From Mesaphorura yosii (taxonomy: Eukaryota > Arthropoda > Collembola > Poduromorpha > Tullbergiidae), in contig WIXG01000136.1 in the NCBI GenBank assembly GCA_009869945.1, forward strand, positions 62,001-126,000: DNA of 64,000 nt, in the 5' to 3' direction. Positions 35,903 to 49,977 of the stretch are shown here, one piece after another. Numbering within the stretch: the stretch's first letter is position 1; each line of letters begins with the position of its first letter. The position numbers and the translations under genes were made by a program. The notes under the pieces were generated by a model. It made no database searches, was not told where the DNA came from, and saw only the letters and a list, made by a program, of their open reading frames with translations.

Positions 35903-38264
35903 TTACAATCTTGCCTTTTGAAGATTCGCCTGCAGATTCTCGGCCAATTTGTTCAGAAATTCAAACGTCTCGAGATATTCCTTTCGGTCAACACTGCACA
36001 TAGTGGAAAGGATCATAAGTATGAGCGTACTTCAAGTTAAAGTTTAAAGGCTTACTTCATGGTTCCCTTAATACAGATGGCCAAATCCTACACAAAGTAA
36101 TGGAAAGAATCGTTCGAATAAAAAGAGATTTTAGAGTTCAATACTCATTCTCAATGCAAACAAGTTATTCAGATATTGAAAGTTCGTAATTTATTCTTTG
36201 CTCACGAACCTTGGTCATGAATCCGGATTCAATTGTGGAAACGCACGTTTCTTCAAGAACTTCGCAAAATCGTTTCAGCTTTGCGTTATTGTCCAATTTT
36301 GCACGATGGAGTAGACCTCGTGTCCATGCATAGATTGAAGCAATTGGGTTTGTGGAAGTTTCTTTTCCTTGTTGATAGAACCGGTAGTGTCTGGTCACGG
36401 TCCCGTGAGCAGCTTCGGCTTCCACAGTTTTCCCGTCAGGACAAACCAGCTGCACATAGATGTGAAAATTTCAGCTCAACTTAACAGCGGATTTCAAGTT
36501 GTAAACTTACCACTGATGTCATCATTCCCAGTGAACCGAATCCCTGAAGATGCACAGAGGAGTATTTAAGTATGGAAATGAGATTTTCAACAGAGAAACA
36601 GTATAAAATGCAAGTTTACCCGTACCTGAGCAATGGAGTCGGATTGAACATCGCCATCGTAATTTTTGCCTGAAAATTATCGCATTTTATATTTTAGCCC
36701 TCAAAAAGTTTATTGATCTTAAGCTTACATGCCCAGACATAGCCTCCTTCCGATTTCATGCAATAGGCCACCATATCATCAATCAATCGATGCTCATACC
36801 TATTATAAGGAAGTCATGTCGATGGTCGACGATCAGCTTCAGAAATGCATCGAACACGCTTCTAACACTTAAGAAGACACTCACCAGATTCCTAACGCTT
36901 CGTATTTTGTCTTGTACTCCTCGTCATAAATGTCTTGAAAGATGTCTTTAAATCTGCCATCGTATTTCTTCAAAATGGTATTTTTTGTTGACAAGTAGAG
37001 TGGCAGCTTCAAGTTCAATGCATACTCAAGTGAAGAGTACGCAAATTCTCGAATAGACTGATCAGTATTGTACATTCCCAATGCGATTCCTGAGCCGCTA
37101 AAGTCGTTCACAACATGAGTGATTGGTTCGCTTCCATCCTTTGGTACGAATCTTAACTCCAGTCTTCCTGCTCCAGGCACCAGGAAATCTGTGGCACGAT
37201 ACTAGGACAGAAGTAGCAGATATCAATGCCTATCGGTTCGTTCCAAATACTTTTATTTGACTACTTTGAACTTGATTTACCTGATCTGCATGTGCATGAC
37301 GACCAATCACCTAATTACACAACAAGATTACAACTAGCGTGTGTAAAGTAATCATTCGTCCTCAAATTAAGCATTAAGGAGACAATAACTCACGATTGGT
37401 TTTGTCCAGCCAGGCACTAGCCTTGGAATATTTTTGCAAATGATCGGCTCCCTGAACACAGTGCCACCAAGAATATTCCGGATTGTCCCATTGGGGCTTT
37501 TCCACATTTGCTTCAAGCCAAACTCTTCTACTCGCTTCTCATCAGGAGTAATTGTCGCGCATTTGATTCCGACATTATATAGCTTAACTGCATTTGCACA
37601 GTCGATGGTAACTTGATCGTTAGTCGCATCACGATTTTCGATGCCCAAATCATAAATCTTCAGGTCGATGTCCAGAAATGGCAAGATGAGTTTATCTTTG
37701 ATACCATCCCATATAATTCGCGTCATCTGTAAAATAGAATCAAAAATGCTGACTTCAACTTTAAAAGAAGCTTATCGAAATGAATGATGAGAATTGAGCA
37801 TACCTCATCGCCCAGAATGTCCACCACTGGGCCCACTGTTGCGAATAAACAAAGTTAATCATATATTCAAGCCTGTCAAACCGCAATAAGCATAATTCCA
37901 TCTTGTCAAGTATCACACTATGAAATTTCGTGGAATCCAACAAATTCGTTCAATTACATGCAAAAGAGTCGAGTCGAATGAATGTAATTTTAAGAACCAG
38001 CTCCACAAATCAAGCGTGCTATACAGAACTTCATTATTGTAAGCTTATTAACACGGGTCAGGAAAGGTCAAAGTCAAGCATGTCAATGTAATCTGGTAGC
38101 AAAGCAAATCTCTTTGTTTTTAATTTTTAAGGAAGGTATTTAACTGTGATGTGTCCGTCGTTCGCAGGGTGTATGGGAATGACAGGTCTGGTATTTTCTG
38201 TTCTGTTGTCCACCAAGTGCATGGAAAGAAAATAAATGACATTACCTTTAATTTTTTCTGCCAT
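35903..38264 (-). CDS. IDH1: NADP-dependent isocitrate dehydrogenase, cytosolic/peroxisomal
   Basis: Around eleven short exons encode the full enzyme, which oxidatively decarboxylates isocitrate to 2-oxoglutarate and makes NADPH. The first exon encodes only MAEKIK (38264-38246), joined to [11 protein letters not shown] (37835-37804) and then [20 protein letters not shown] (37726-37394). Substrate and cofactor motifs are present: [57 protein letters not shown] and [20 protein letters not shown]. The N-terminus starts directly at the catalytic domain, with no mitochondrial presequence, so this is the cytosolic form. It ends QKARL; the terminal ARL is an acceptable peroxisomal targeting signal, matching the AKL of human IDH1. 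Length and motif order are normal. Confidence 0.96.
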
Positions 38265-39865
38265 GATTCAAGACAACAATGCACTCCCTAACACCAGTTA
38301 GTAGATTAATTACGAAAAAGCTGACTTTGGGGCAGACAAGATGATGGTCACAGACGGCACGTGTTGATCTCGAGTTGGTGACAGCACGAATGAATTTAAG
38401 TCTGAAAGTGTGAATAAACTCAAGGTTAGATGAATGAATAATTTGAAGACATGCATACATGCACTTTGCACGGGCACAAGCGACTGTCAATTGGCGAGAC
38501 AATATAGGAATGAGACTTGTCAGTTTAAACTCATTCCGTGGCTGCAGACTATGCAGACAGACAAGAGCAACAAAACATCTGCCGCCGACGTATGATTCAC
38601 GTAATCAATTCAAAATCGCACAATGGGTGTACGAACGTTGCATGTGAAATGAGCCGGCTATCAACTACACATGAAGGGGCAAAGTGCAAGGTTGGTGATT
38701 ATTGGCACTTCAACTTACGCTCACACAAAACCGAATGCCGCAGCCACTGCGTTGAACCGCCTACCTTTGCACCTGATACCACCGAACACTACCATTAAAA
38801 GGGAATTTCTGTTACTTTAATGTTTCTTCGAATTGGTCACTTGTACAGGAAGTCGTAAAATGTAATTGTGCCTACTTTTTGGGCAACTTTCCTTATTTCT
38901 TAGGGCGAGCTTGGACAGCCGAATGTATCAAAACAAATATATAAGTTCGCAGGGGAAAATAGATGAGAAAAGGAAAATGAAATTCCCACAATAAAAGTTT
39001 ATCTTTGTTTCCGGTGCCCGGAGTCGGCTTTCGGTGGTCAAAAATTTGAGAGGAGCGGAGACAAGGCATATGAATAGAGAAGAGATAAGTGAGGTGAAAC
39101 TTACCGTTTCGATTTCGACGCACACAACCGACTCAACCGAGTCACTGAGTTACAAACGAGACCCTAGACACCTCGAGGTCGAGTTCGTAAAATGTTCTCG
39201 CATCCTCTGTACTGTACGGAATTCTCAAACTGATTTGTGCGACATGGTTAAATGAATTTTTCATAATCAAGATCATTACGTGATTAGGCGTGCGAAAGTT
39301 CATGATGGAAGTTCATGGCGGATTATTAAACACATACGAGAACTGCTGACTGCGACTGCTGTGACGGCGATAGTTCAAATTCCTCAAATGTGACGAGCCG
39401 TAGATACAAAGGCCAACACAAGGACCGCCTCCTAGGATCTCGATATCTCAGAAGCTCACACTCCTCATATCACGTCATAACGCGCAAGTCACCATTCAAG
39501 CGTTCTGATCCCTGCCACTGTTAGCACAAAAACAACACCATTCAATGGTAGTGGCTCGCGTGACCCTTGTACCAAACCATTTTCTAGTTTATTAACGTTG
39601 AAATGAGCAAGGTCAAGACGACCCTCCCAGGCTAAATATATCTTCACTCCAACTTATGAATTAGATCGTCTATCGTTATTTGCTCCTACGAGATGTTGCA
39701 AGACGACGACAAATTAAGACCATATTAGTCAAGGCTACAATGACATGGAATGTTTTGGCCTGGCACAAACGCATGTTTATATTTGAAACTGAACCGAGAC
39801 TAAGCAGTTATTTCGGTAAGGGTGTAGATTGTATGAAATACAATAAATTAATCAACACGGAATGA

Positions 39866-39915
39866 GTAGTCGTCGACAAGCACGAAATAAGTAGTCGTCG
39901 ACAAGCACGAAATAA
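39866..39915. repeat. perfect 25-bp tandem duplication
   Basis: The unit GTAGTCGTCGACAAGCACGA followed by AATAA occurs twice head to tail without mismatch. It lies in non-coding DNA. The lack of divergence suggests a recent duplication. Confidence 0.9.
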
Positions 39916-41201
39916 ATATGCATGCATGGGATTGAGTTTGCCAAGCAGCGGTGACCTTGTGAAATTCAGGAGATAACTTTAAGATCCGTCCCCAGTCTCT
40001 TCCCATACACAAGAGATTCACTTCCGATTATTACAATTCTGATTTATACTTTGCAGGCATTCCAAGAAATCCTGCTGTTATATCTTTTTAATATTGACCT
40101 TTTGATCGTCCAGTGAGTCCAGAAAATCCACACCATTTTACTGAAACTGAATTACAACATGTTTCACTGTGTAGAGACTGGAAAGCTTTAAATTGCTAAT
40201 AAGCGATCATTCAATTATTTCCGAAAAAAAACATTAAACCCCAGCAAACGAAATTCTCACCGGTATGAGACACCTGATGCACACCTTATCACACAGTCCT
40301 GCAATTGCAACACACCTGCGCTGCAGGCTCTATAGAACAATCGCCCATGGGTTAATTACGAGAGAATGAACCACTTCATTAAGAGATCGCAGATATAAGT
40401 TAGATGAATCGCTTGAGGAGTTTTGTTCAATTAAAGTTTCTGTCCTTTCCATGATCCCGTTGGTGCATTTCGCATCTGTTTCAGATGCAATTGAGAGACC
40501 GCAATTGTCCTGATGAATGAATGTAGCCACCAACGGGCACTAAAAGTTGGAATTCAGCTTGTGGAAGAAGAATCGGTAAAGAATCCTTCCAGTAGTAAAT
40601 CATGAAAATACCACAAATTATATTCGAAAATTATTATTAGTTATACAAGCTGGTGGACGACTAAATGATTTGATAAAATGATGCAAGATAGCGCCGAGGG
40701 TTCAACAAACTGGTATCGTCCCGAGGTGAGAATGGCGTAACGAATTTAAGCGCTCATTGCACTAATTAGTACTTTCCAACGTTTCACGATTTTGAATTAA
40801 AATTGTTCATCATGCGTAATTAAGTCTTTATCATATAATGACTGAAATATCATGAGAAATTGGACAGGCTCAGCTCAACCCATGATTTATGAGTGCCAAC
40901 GACCACGTAGAGTAGTCAGGAGATAACGCGGAGTTCTAACTAGCAGCAGATGATGGTCTGTCTAGTTTGTGCAGCAGAACGATCGACCTAGTAATTTTTG
41001 TGGAATAAAATACTTTAGAATCACGCTCGTAAATCGTGCCTGATTAAATTATGCAGTGCGTCAATGCCTTTATCATTTGTGGAATTACCACACTGATTAA
41101 TTCTGCGCATTGCGCATCACCGTTCAGTCGACCAGCAAACAGAACGAGCTTGAGTGTAATGCGATAATTGGATTGATTCTGCACAAGGCTCGCTAAATTT
41201 T

Positions 41202-41212
41202 GACGGTATAAA
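41202..41212 (+). promoter_or_regulatory. orphan TATA-like element
   Basis: The sequence GACGGTATAAAAGCAATC has a near-consensus TATA box. An initiator-like CTCATT follows about 30 bp downstream. No convincing coding exon follows, so it may be chance or the promoter of a non-coding transcript. Confidence 0.2.
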
Positions 41213-44200
41213 AGCAATCGCCAGACAGGGACTCATTTCTGTTCAATTTTGGATTTCAAGAAGAATACTTAGTTCATAGAGCGCTGTTCCCATTTCTATT
41301 GGTTCAAGTTTATTGGGAGTTACGGTTGCCCTTTTTCGAAACAAAACTCGAGTATTATTGCACACTTTCTGAGTCTTCGCCAGGTTGGCACTGTCAGCAC
41401 CGCTTGATATTTGTTGCATTGCCACTAAACCAATCCTTCGAAGTCAGCAAAATTGAATCGCTTTCCTATTTGTCCATTTCATTATGTTCAATTACAGTAT
41501 TGTACATTATGCAATGAAACGTATGAAACTTGTTAGCGAACGCTTTGATGCAGAGCCGTTTCGTCGACGGAAGCGTCTTTTAAAATCCCACCGACGCCAA
41601 TGCCGCGTGGAATCGTGGAAAGGCCTAACTCCATAAGTTTCTGGCTTGTTTGTGTTGGGTTGTGTGAAGTAATTGTTGTGTCATTCGGGTTAATTGCATA
41701 GAATTAGACTTGCCAAGGTTTTATGCTCTCAGATTCATCCACAGATACTGCCCTTGGACTTGACCTCCTCAAACAAATGCGACCCCAGGAGCATGAAGTA
41801 GGTATGAACAAATTAATTACGATTGACGCAAAAACAAACGTTTTACCAAAGGAATCGACGACAACCAGTTCGGCGAGAATCAAGCCTTATCAAATTATTT
41901 TGACTTTGGAACACGAGACAACTGCATGTGATTGATAGTGGGTAACCAATTTGGATTCTCATTGGTCACAAACAACTCAATTGGAAATATGAACAACCAA
42001 CAAGGTGTCAGAATCAAGGACGGCCCAAATTCCTCGCGCAGTTTACTTGTCAATAAGTCTGGCTTCGGTGAACTGGGAAAAACATCATATTATGGTATTT
42101 TAGGCGCAAAGGTCAGAAGCTGAGTTCTGACGCGATTCTGACTTCATGGACATTTCATTTGGAGGAATTATATCTGCCTGAATGAATCAGTGTAACATGG
42201 AATCAACTATTGGACGCTAGTAACCACATACTTCATGGCATGAGGCATGGATTCAAATGTACAGAGCCTGAAATTAAGAGCAGATGTAAACGTGCGAGAT
42301 TTAGCATACGTGCGCAACCGATTGTTAATGAATGCTTAAGCACGACACATCTCAAGGCACATGAATCGTCCGTCTTATCAGGCGTCCATTCAATAATCTA
42401 CGGTCTGTTTACGGAGTAACCTCAGAAATGTAGTGACGTGATGACACTGACTGATTGCTATTCGGGAAAAACTTGCATTCTCGCTAGACATTCTCATGTT
42501 ATCAGGTAACTACTTCCATGCAGGAAATCCAAGATCACGCTAGGCGGGTCGAAAACTTAGCAGTGGCTATTATTGCTTCCTCCTCGGCAAATATTATGGC
42601 ACACCTGTCAGTTTGTCTTTGCCATAAAAAGTTTTCTAAACATAAAATTCCTTGAGCGCCTTCATATGTAAATTAGCCTTCCGGTACAAGCCAGACATAA
42701 GATCTTAATTTCAATGACTCATACGGGAGGCAAACTTGTAGCATTATTCATTGACTTGGTTTGGAGCTAGAGAAATTCATTGATGCTGACGCATTTCTAA
42801 CGCTCAAATTATTGCCAATGCGGAGAAGCAGTATATCTTCCAAGCGAAGACTGCGAGAGTTCGGAGTTGGTTGAAAAGCTCATGACGACCAGACCCCAGA
42901 CGCAGGATTCGCTGTAAGAATCATCATTGCCGACTTTCCATGAAACCTTCAAATTCATTGTAAATCGCTTTCTGACTTCAGACTGTACTCAACAAAGTAA
43001 TTTCACAGTCTGAGCCGTTTACTGGTGAACTAACAAAATTAGTCAGAAATGTGCAAATGAATCCACGAGAATCTAATTCTTGTCTACCGGATTACGAGTC
43101 CCTTGAAAGTCAGACAACTGTTAACGCGCACATTTTACGAAAGACATCCGAATATTCACGCATAGCTTTAGATGGGAAGAGTTCGTGTCAATATTTAATC
43201 ACGAGCACGTTGGAAAATCAATGTGTAAACTTTAAGCAATGGAAAGAAAGCTAACTGATCATGCCTTAAAATGTGTGTGGGTAATCTCCAAGAATGCTTT
43301 TGTGAACGGAGAAGAAGATGCGTTTTCTATTGAAAAGCAATTATTATTTGATAATTTGACCGTACAGAACCTGAGAACTGCAGGACCTCAACCGTCTCCC
43401 CAAGCATACTGTCGATGAGTGATTCCGGTATATGAACTATGTTTGAAATGGCAAGGCTATTGTATCCACGTTAAAGTGGGTGGTCATTTTACGATGATGC
43501 CGGATTTACTAATTCAAAGACTTTTACTTGGAAGAGCGCACATTGATTTGCGTGCATTCCCAAATTGATTGATTAATTAGAACTAGTTTTCCTGTAAAAG
43601 TATCTATCGAAATCACCTGCACATTTCTTTCACTCGATTGACGACAGCATTAAAAAATATGGATTTTCAGAATTTCACTATTCATCCACCTCCATTGAAG
43701 AATGAAGGCTCTTCGAATTCTGGGAAAGCATCCGCGCAACGCGTGCTTCAGCAATTTCAAGTGTTTTAAAGGGATACGGCCAATGGGTACGTACAAAGTG
43801 AGAAGCGTGGTGATTGCGAATAATTAGGAATGACGTTTGGGTGCATGCCTCTAATTGCACAGGTGCACACAGAGTATATTAGCCTAACCCAATCAACTGA
43901 GGGCAATATCATAGCTTCGAGAGCCACTCATGACATCAAATTGAACCTTACGACGCGTCGAACAATGTTGCAAATGTAATTGTCTGGGGCGGCAAGCTTT
44001 GCCTGTCACCCCTTCAGTCAATGCAGCAGACTGGTATGACTCGGCATGAAAGTTTGCATGTGATGAGCCCCTGCTACCACGAAAGCCACCACCACGCGCA
44101 TTATCCCCAGTCGCAGCAACATCCATACTGTCGGGCAACTATAAATACAAAAACTAATATAATGTTTGACAGTCAGTTCATTGTTGACGCAGACCTCGCA

Positions 44201-45075
44201 AATATTACTTCCATACAAGCTCACCGCTCATTAAATCTGCAATTATTTCTCTTAAAATTCTTCCTCACGATCCAACAATATTTTGAACCTTCACGCTGCA
44301 CTTGCTGCTGCTCGTCTTCGAGTTGTGAATCTTTTATTTTCGAAGTAAACAGAAGCACTAACCTTCGACCATACCGGTGCCAGTCAACATTTTTTCCAAG
44401 AACTAAGTTCACAGCATTCCTTGCACGTGCTGTGTTATTGTAAAAGTTAAAGCTGGAAGTTAAGTTTAATGTAAAAATTTGCATTCTCGAAAAATGGGTA
44501 CAACTGTCCAGGACTTTGTAGCCTCCACTGCTGTCAGTGTTCCAGATACTCCAATTCCGATTAACGTGCAGTCAAAGTCATCCATTGTTGTTCAGTCTAA
44601 CAATACACATCCTTCCTTCCGTTGTGCAAAGCAAAAGCATAGCTCAAATAGTAGCTCCGTGCAATTTCTTTATATTCATTCATAGTCCTGTACCGAAAAC
44701 ACGCACGCACTTGTCCATCCATAAAGTTTTTGCAATTCATTGTTAACCTCAATTTATTGTACACTTTTCTGTAAATCAATCTCATCTCGCCTCTCTCGTT
44801 CCAAATCCTATTGATACTCTCGTTCGCAGTCCTCTTTCTATTTATTTAACCTAGTGCAATATTATATTAGTGTGTAGGTTTATATGTTTATCGTAATCTG
44901 TTTGTAAGAGTTAAATACTATTGCATTTAGCCTACAAATTATTGTAATTACTACCATTATTGTGTGACAACAAAGGTTAGTAGCTCAGTCACAATTAATT
45001 ACAAAGACTCTTCGAGTTAACGTTCTGCAGTCTGCTGGCATCAGTATAACTTCCAATTAATCAATCAGTGCGATA

Positions 45076-48000
45076 ATGCCCAAATCTCAGAACCCACACC
45101 AGACAGCCGTCAACATGGACGATAAACTCACTCATGACCTGGTCGTCGGATTCGAACCGGTGAGTCTCAGTTTCCCCACTTAACTTCACTCATAAGCTAT
45201 TCAAAGCCCTCCGTTCGGAAAATTTTTTCGATCAACCACAATTTATTTATGACTTGTGCTGAAGTTGATTCTCAGAATTGTACGTCATTTAAAAAGAAAC
45301 CTGTTTTGCACAAGATACACACACGATACAACATAATGATCTTGAGTCATAATCTTTATTTAATGTCATAAAGGTAAAGATCTGTGAGGACGCAAATTAC
45401 AATATTAGAATCAAGCAGGTACGCACGTGCCTGAAACACTCAGCAATAAAAAAACGGATGGTTGCAGGGAGTTCATATAAAATCATTGGAGGACGCAACA
45501 CCATTTTTCTCCTCATTGGAATGTTAAATGAAAATTTATATGACAGAGAAGTGGCTTGGTTGCCTGAGGCTAGCAGGAAATTGTCGACCTATGTGAAGAT
45601 GACGCATCATTCTTTCCTGTGGAAATTATAACGGCTTATTTACGGCCACGGCCTTCGATTCTTGTACATTTTGAACACATGCGGAATATTTTTTCTAACC
45701 CGACATTAACTATCATTCGTGATCAAAACACATTGATAACTGATTTACTGATTCCGCATCTGTCCGACTGTTACAAACATAGAAAATGGAGACGTAGTAA
45801 ATACATCCATCCCAACACGAATGTGTGTACTCCAACTGCGTTGTGTCATTCGTATGCTTATTTTGGTGTATTGTGCATGCATTTCGCGTATGCTAATTAA
45901 TTGTTGAGTCAATGCTTCTGTGATTTTGTTGTTGACAAATTTAATTCAGCTGAAGTAAAATGCATGATCTGAAAGTTAATCGTTCGCACGTATGAACATC
46001 GTGAGCATCGTCAGTATGTCTGCCCGACCAGAAATACAAGCCTCATACGTGCCATGAGCACATCGGGTTAATTCCACTTAGCTCTTATGCCGTTTTCTGC
46101 TAATTGAGAACTGATCGAGCGGTGGCAAAAGGGTTATGAAAGGGACGATTTTGATTTTCATCATCTGCCATGTCCCATGTTGAGGACATTTGAGAAAGTA
46201 GCCTTAACTGGTGCGGTGCGCGTGTACCATCAAAGAGCGCTGTAGAAATTGCGTTGTATTTGTTATTAGTTATCAATGTCCCCAATAATCGACTTCTGTA
46301 GCCCGGCGCTCATTCCACCTACTATTAGTTTGAAATCATAAAACTGCCGTAAAGCCGAGCGTCACAAAGACCTTATTTGACAAACAAATTTAATTGCTCA
46401 GCAAGGAGCCAGCGTTAAATAATGTTATTGTGCTAGTGCACAAAAATGGAACGATGCATTCTTTTGCTCGGCATTCAGCTATCTAGAAGCTTGCAATTGA
46501 TTTCAGCTTAAATTATTCAGGTCTTTAGGGAACTTGAAACAATCCATAAAATGGGCAAGAGTACAATCCTGAAAAGTCTTGATCTACATTCGCCAACTTT
46601 CTTTATCTCATTGCAGCAATATCGCAATGATTCAACAAAAACCATAAAAACCAATGAGAATAATCCAAAGAAGATGGTAGTCGAAGAAGACGACCCGTGG
46701 AAAGTAGCTGACATTGAGTCCTTTGGCAAACCCTGGGGAGAGCTGACACAAAACGAGAAAGTCAAGCGCGTTCTAATTGGAATTACCAAAGGAATTGCTG
46801 TGCTCGGCCTCCTGTACTTTTTCGTCTGCTCTCTGGATCTCCTGTCCCTAGCTTTCCGTCTGGTCGGAGGAAAAGCAACTGGCGACCTGTTTCGCCAAAG
46901 CGACATCCTTTCCAACCCCATCGTTGGCGTGATGATCGGAGTGCTCACTACGGTACTGGTCCAAAGCTCCAGCACCAGCACTAGTATTATTGTCAGCATG
47001 GTCTCAGCCAACAGTAAGCTCTTCCTGTGCCATGGCTCTAATGGAGTGCTAATGCTTATTATCGTTTATTGCAGTCATGAGCGTCGAAACTGCGATTCCT
47101 ATCGTAATGGGTGCGAATATCGGGACTTCCATAACTAACACAATTGTCTCGTTAACGCAAGTCGGAGACCGGAACCAATTCAGACGTGCATTTGCAGGTA
47201 AGTGGATGCAGTGATGCTAATTCACGTCTCACATGTTATGTAATTGCAACAGAGCAGAATGCTAATAATCCTCTCGTTTTTCAAACTCCAGGCGCAACTG
47301 TGCACGACATGTTTAATTGGTTGACTGTCATCACCCTTCTCGTAATTGAGCTTACAACAGGTGAGGAATTCGTGTATGACAAAATATGTAAAGTAGGATG
47401 CATTAAAAATTGAATGTGTTAAAACGCGGAAGAAGGAAGTCTAGTTCACATTGCTACACTATAGACAAGGGCGGGAGTTCAATACTCTCCAGGAGTTTTA
47501 TGCGGAACTCCTAACAATGAACTGAAAGTGCAGAATGCCACGTGCTTAATGCCATGTTATTCCATCTGCACAGGATACCTGTACAAAATGACGGACGTTA
47601 TCATGAAAAGTCTTGTCCCTGATAATGCAACCGCTTCTTCTGAGATTGAAATTCTTACAAGAATCACAAAACCGTTCATCAACTTGATTGCTCAGCTGGA
47701 TAAGTCAGTGCTGGAGTGTTACTCGAATGACGAATGTAAAACTGAAAACACGCTTCTGAAGAGAAATTGCACACCGAAAGGAGCTGGGCCTGACGACTAC
47801 AAACAATGTATGAACACGACTTCAAATTAGTGAATCAACGTGGTATTATCAATTTGCCTCACAGTTTGAATATTTTGTTGCAGGCAATGCACTATTCGCC
47901 CAATTCGATAACTTGGGAGATGTTGCGGCCGGTGGAATCTTGCTGGCTTGCTCTTTGCTGGTCCTGTGCACGTGTCTCATCTTAATTGTTAAAATTCTCC

Positions 48001-49106
48001 AATCAGTCTTGAGAGGTGCGGCTCCAGAGGCCTTAAGAGCTTTCTCCAGCGGGATAAGTTATGAAAACCGAATCTTTTTGAACAGGTCAAATCGCATCTG
48101 TGATAAGGAAAACTTTGAACGCCAAAATCCCATACGTCCCATGGATTACGGGATACATTGCGCTTGTCGTTGGTGCTGTAATGACATTTTTGGTGCAATC
48201 TAGTTCCGTCTTTACATCTGCCTTAACTCCCCTTGTGGGTCTTGGAGTTATCTCGGTTGAACGAGTTTACCCGCTAACATTAGGTGGGTAATCAACAGGC
48301 ATAAGAATGCATAGGAAAGAGCTAATTCTCAAAGTATTTCGACAAAACCAGGTTCAAACATCGGAACAACAACAACCTCATTACTAGCCGCAATGGCAGT
48401 TTCCGGAAAGTCGTTTCGTCCGTCCATGCAAATTGCACTTTGTCATCTATTCTTCAACATTACCGGTATCATTATCTTCTATCCGATACCCTTCATGAGA
48501 TGGCCCATTAGAATGGTAATTTATGGTGATATTTCTTTAAGGAATTCTTTGATTTGAACACATTTTTATTTTTAGGCCAAATTTTTGGGCGACACAACTG
48601 CCAAGTATCGCTGGTTCGCTGTGGTGTACATGATTATGATGTTCCTTGCATTGCCTGCTTTGTGCATGGGTCTCTCGTTCGCTGGAATGGTTTTCGTGAT
48701 CGTGTTTGCAATCGTCCTTGTCGTCCTCATCGCGTTCGTCATACTCGTCAACTTCATCCGGACTTGGAAGCCCAACTTGCTGCCAGGATTCCTCCGTACC
48801 TGGAAATGGTTGCCGAAGCCCCTGCGCAGTTTGCAACCATACGATGCTGTGTTCTCAACGTGGTCTTGCTGCAAGAAACTGAAGGAGAAGAACATCGAAG
48901 CGGAGGACGTCGCTGATGATTATCACGACAATGCTACGGCAATTGCTGAAGATTATGAAAATGCCGGCTATGTAGACGACGGAACAGATAAGAGCGGTCA
49001 TGCTAAGAGCAATGGCGAGAAGAAGCATATTAGCATGGTGTACTTGGGTGGTACACAGGAGAAGGACGCAGGCTACGGAAATGTGAATCGTGGCTATGTC
49101 GATTAA
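45076..49106 (+). CDS. SLC34: SLC34-type sodium-dependent phosphate cotransporter
   Basis: Nine exons (45076-45159, 46617-47013, 47075-47197, 47292-47360, 47574-47807, 47884-48015, 48086-48283, 48352-48515, 48576-49106) give 643 residues. SLC34 (NaPi-II) proteins import inorganic phosphate with sodium across the apical membrane. Both inverted-repeat QSSS motifs are present ([18 protein letters not shown] and [18 protein letters not shown]), as are [16 protein letters not shown] and [15 protein letters not shown] large extracellular loop with cysteines and an N-glycosylation site (DNAT) is encoded at 47574-47807. The C-terminal tail is polar and Asp/Tyr-rich, lacking the vertebrate cysteine cluster. 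An alternative start lies at 46551 ([20 protein letters not shown]), in frame with exon 2 if the intron is retained. Confidence 0.94.
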
Positions 49107-49977
49107 TATTCTATTACTAATGCATAATCCGTTCCGTTATATTAGCGAGATACAGTTGCTGCTTCCGTTTGTGTTACTGTTACAGTATTGGTTAGTCAGG
49201 TAACTGATTCACATTTTTGTATTAATGACAAATTGAAAACTTATTATGCTCTTTTCATTCTTTGACAATACAATCAAATTATTCAATACCGTCATTATGT
49301 CATATAGTAGTCTCTAAGAATCTAAGAGATTATGCTACAATAATGGAGACGCGTGGGCTTGATTGTACAATAATCTGTAATGATACTGAAACGATTTTAT
49401 GCTGCGTCGAACAAATAAAATACACAAGGTTTTATATTAACTTAGTGTTCTATATTCTGATTCTATCCAATACGTCGGACTCTGCGATTGGAATCCATTT
49501 TGGTGCAAATCCAATGAAGATAGCTTGGGCGAGATGTGTAGTCTCATGTATCCTATCTTGATCAGCGCAATGAAGCTGCTGAATTCGCGTTTGATGCAAC
49601 TAATGCACCACTATTGCTGAAACTGAACGCACAAGCTCCGAGATCGAGACGACGACAAAGCGAATCAAATGAATTCATTAGCACTGAACTGCTTGTGGTT
49701 TGCGGGAATTGCACAAACATCACATTCACATCAGTTGAGTCTTAACTTTTCGTGTTGAAGTGTCAACGAAAGTTTTCGCTGCTACAGCTGTGAATGTAGT
49801 TCATTTCGAAACATTCAATTCGCATTAATAATTTATATCTTAGTTTAGGCTATGAAGTATGCAATTGCAATTAATTAGCGTACGGATTTGCCTCTGACTG
49901 ACATTAATCTGTGACTTTGTATAACAAGACATATCAACGAAACTATGAACAGCATCGGCCTAAACCTAATTGTTCGG
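49107..49977. other. intergenic between SLC34 and STK16
   Basis: About 870 bp holding the SLC34 3' UTR and the STK16 promoter. No coding signal is seen. Confidence 0.45.

Larger units (their letters stand above)
38265..45075. other. gene desert of about 6.8 kb
   Basis: No recognisable exon on either strand; all open frames are below about 140 codons and look random. A perfect 25-bp tandem duplication lies at 39866-39915. A TATA-like GGTATAAAAGC lies at about 41204 with no identifiable gene behind it. The right end should include the promoter and 5' UTR of the SLC34 gene. Frames at 44021-44443 and 44479-44685 have no domain and are not called. Confidence 0.35.

Noticed and set aside
44021..44685. 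Plus-strand ORFs of 140 and 68 codons
   Set aside because: Low-complexity, no domain, and they sit in the 5' flank of SLC34.
45145..45165. Reverse-strand TTCGAATCC resembling a minus-strand tRNA
   Set aside because: The T-arm stem does not pair, and the sequence is explained by the first SLC34 exon and its donor.
48554..48916. Frames overlapping the last SLC34 exon on both strands
   Set aside because: They are out of frame with a strongly recognised SLC34 exon and have no independent similarity.
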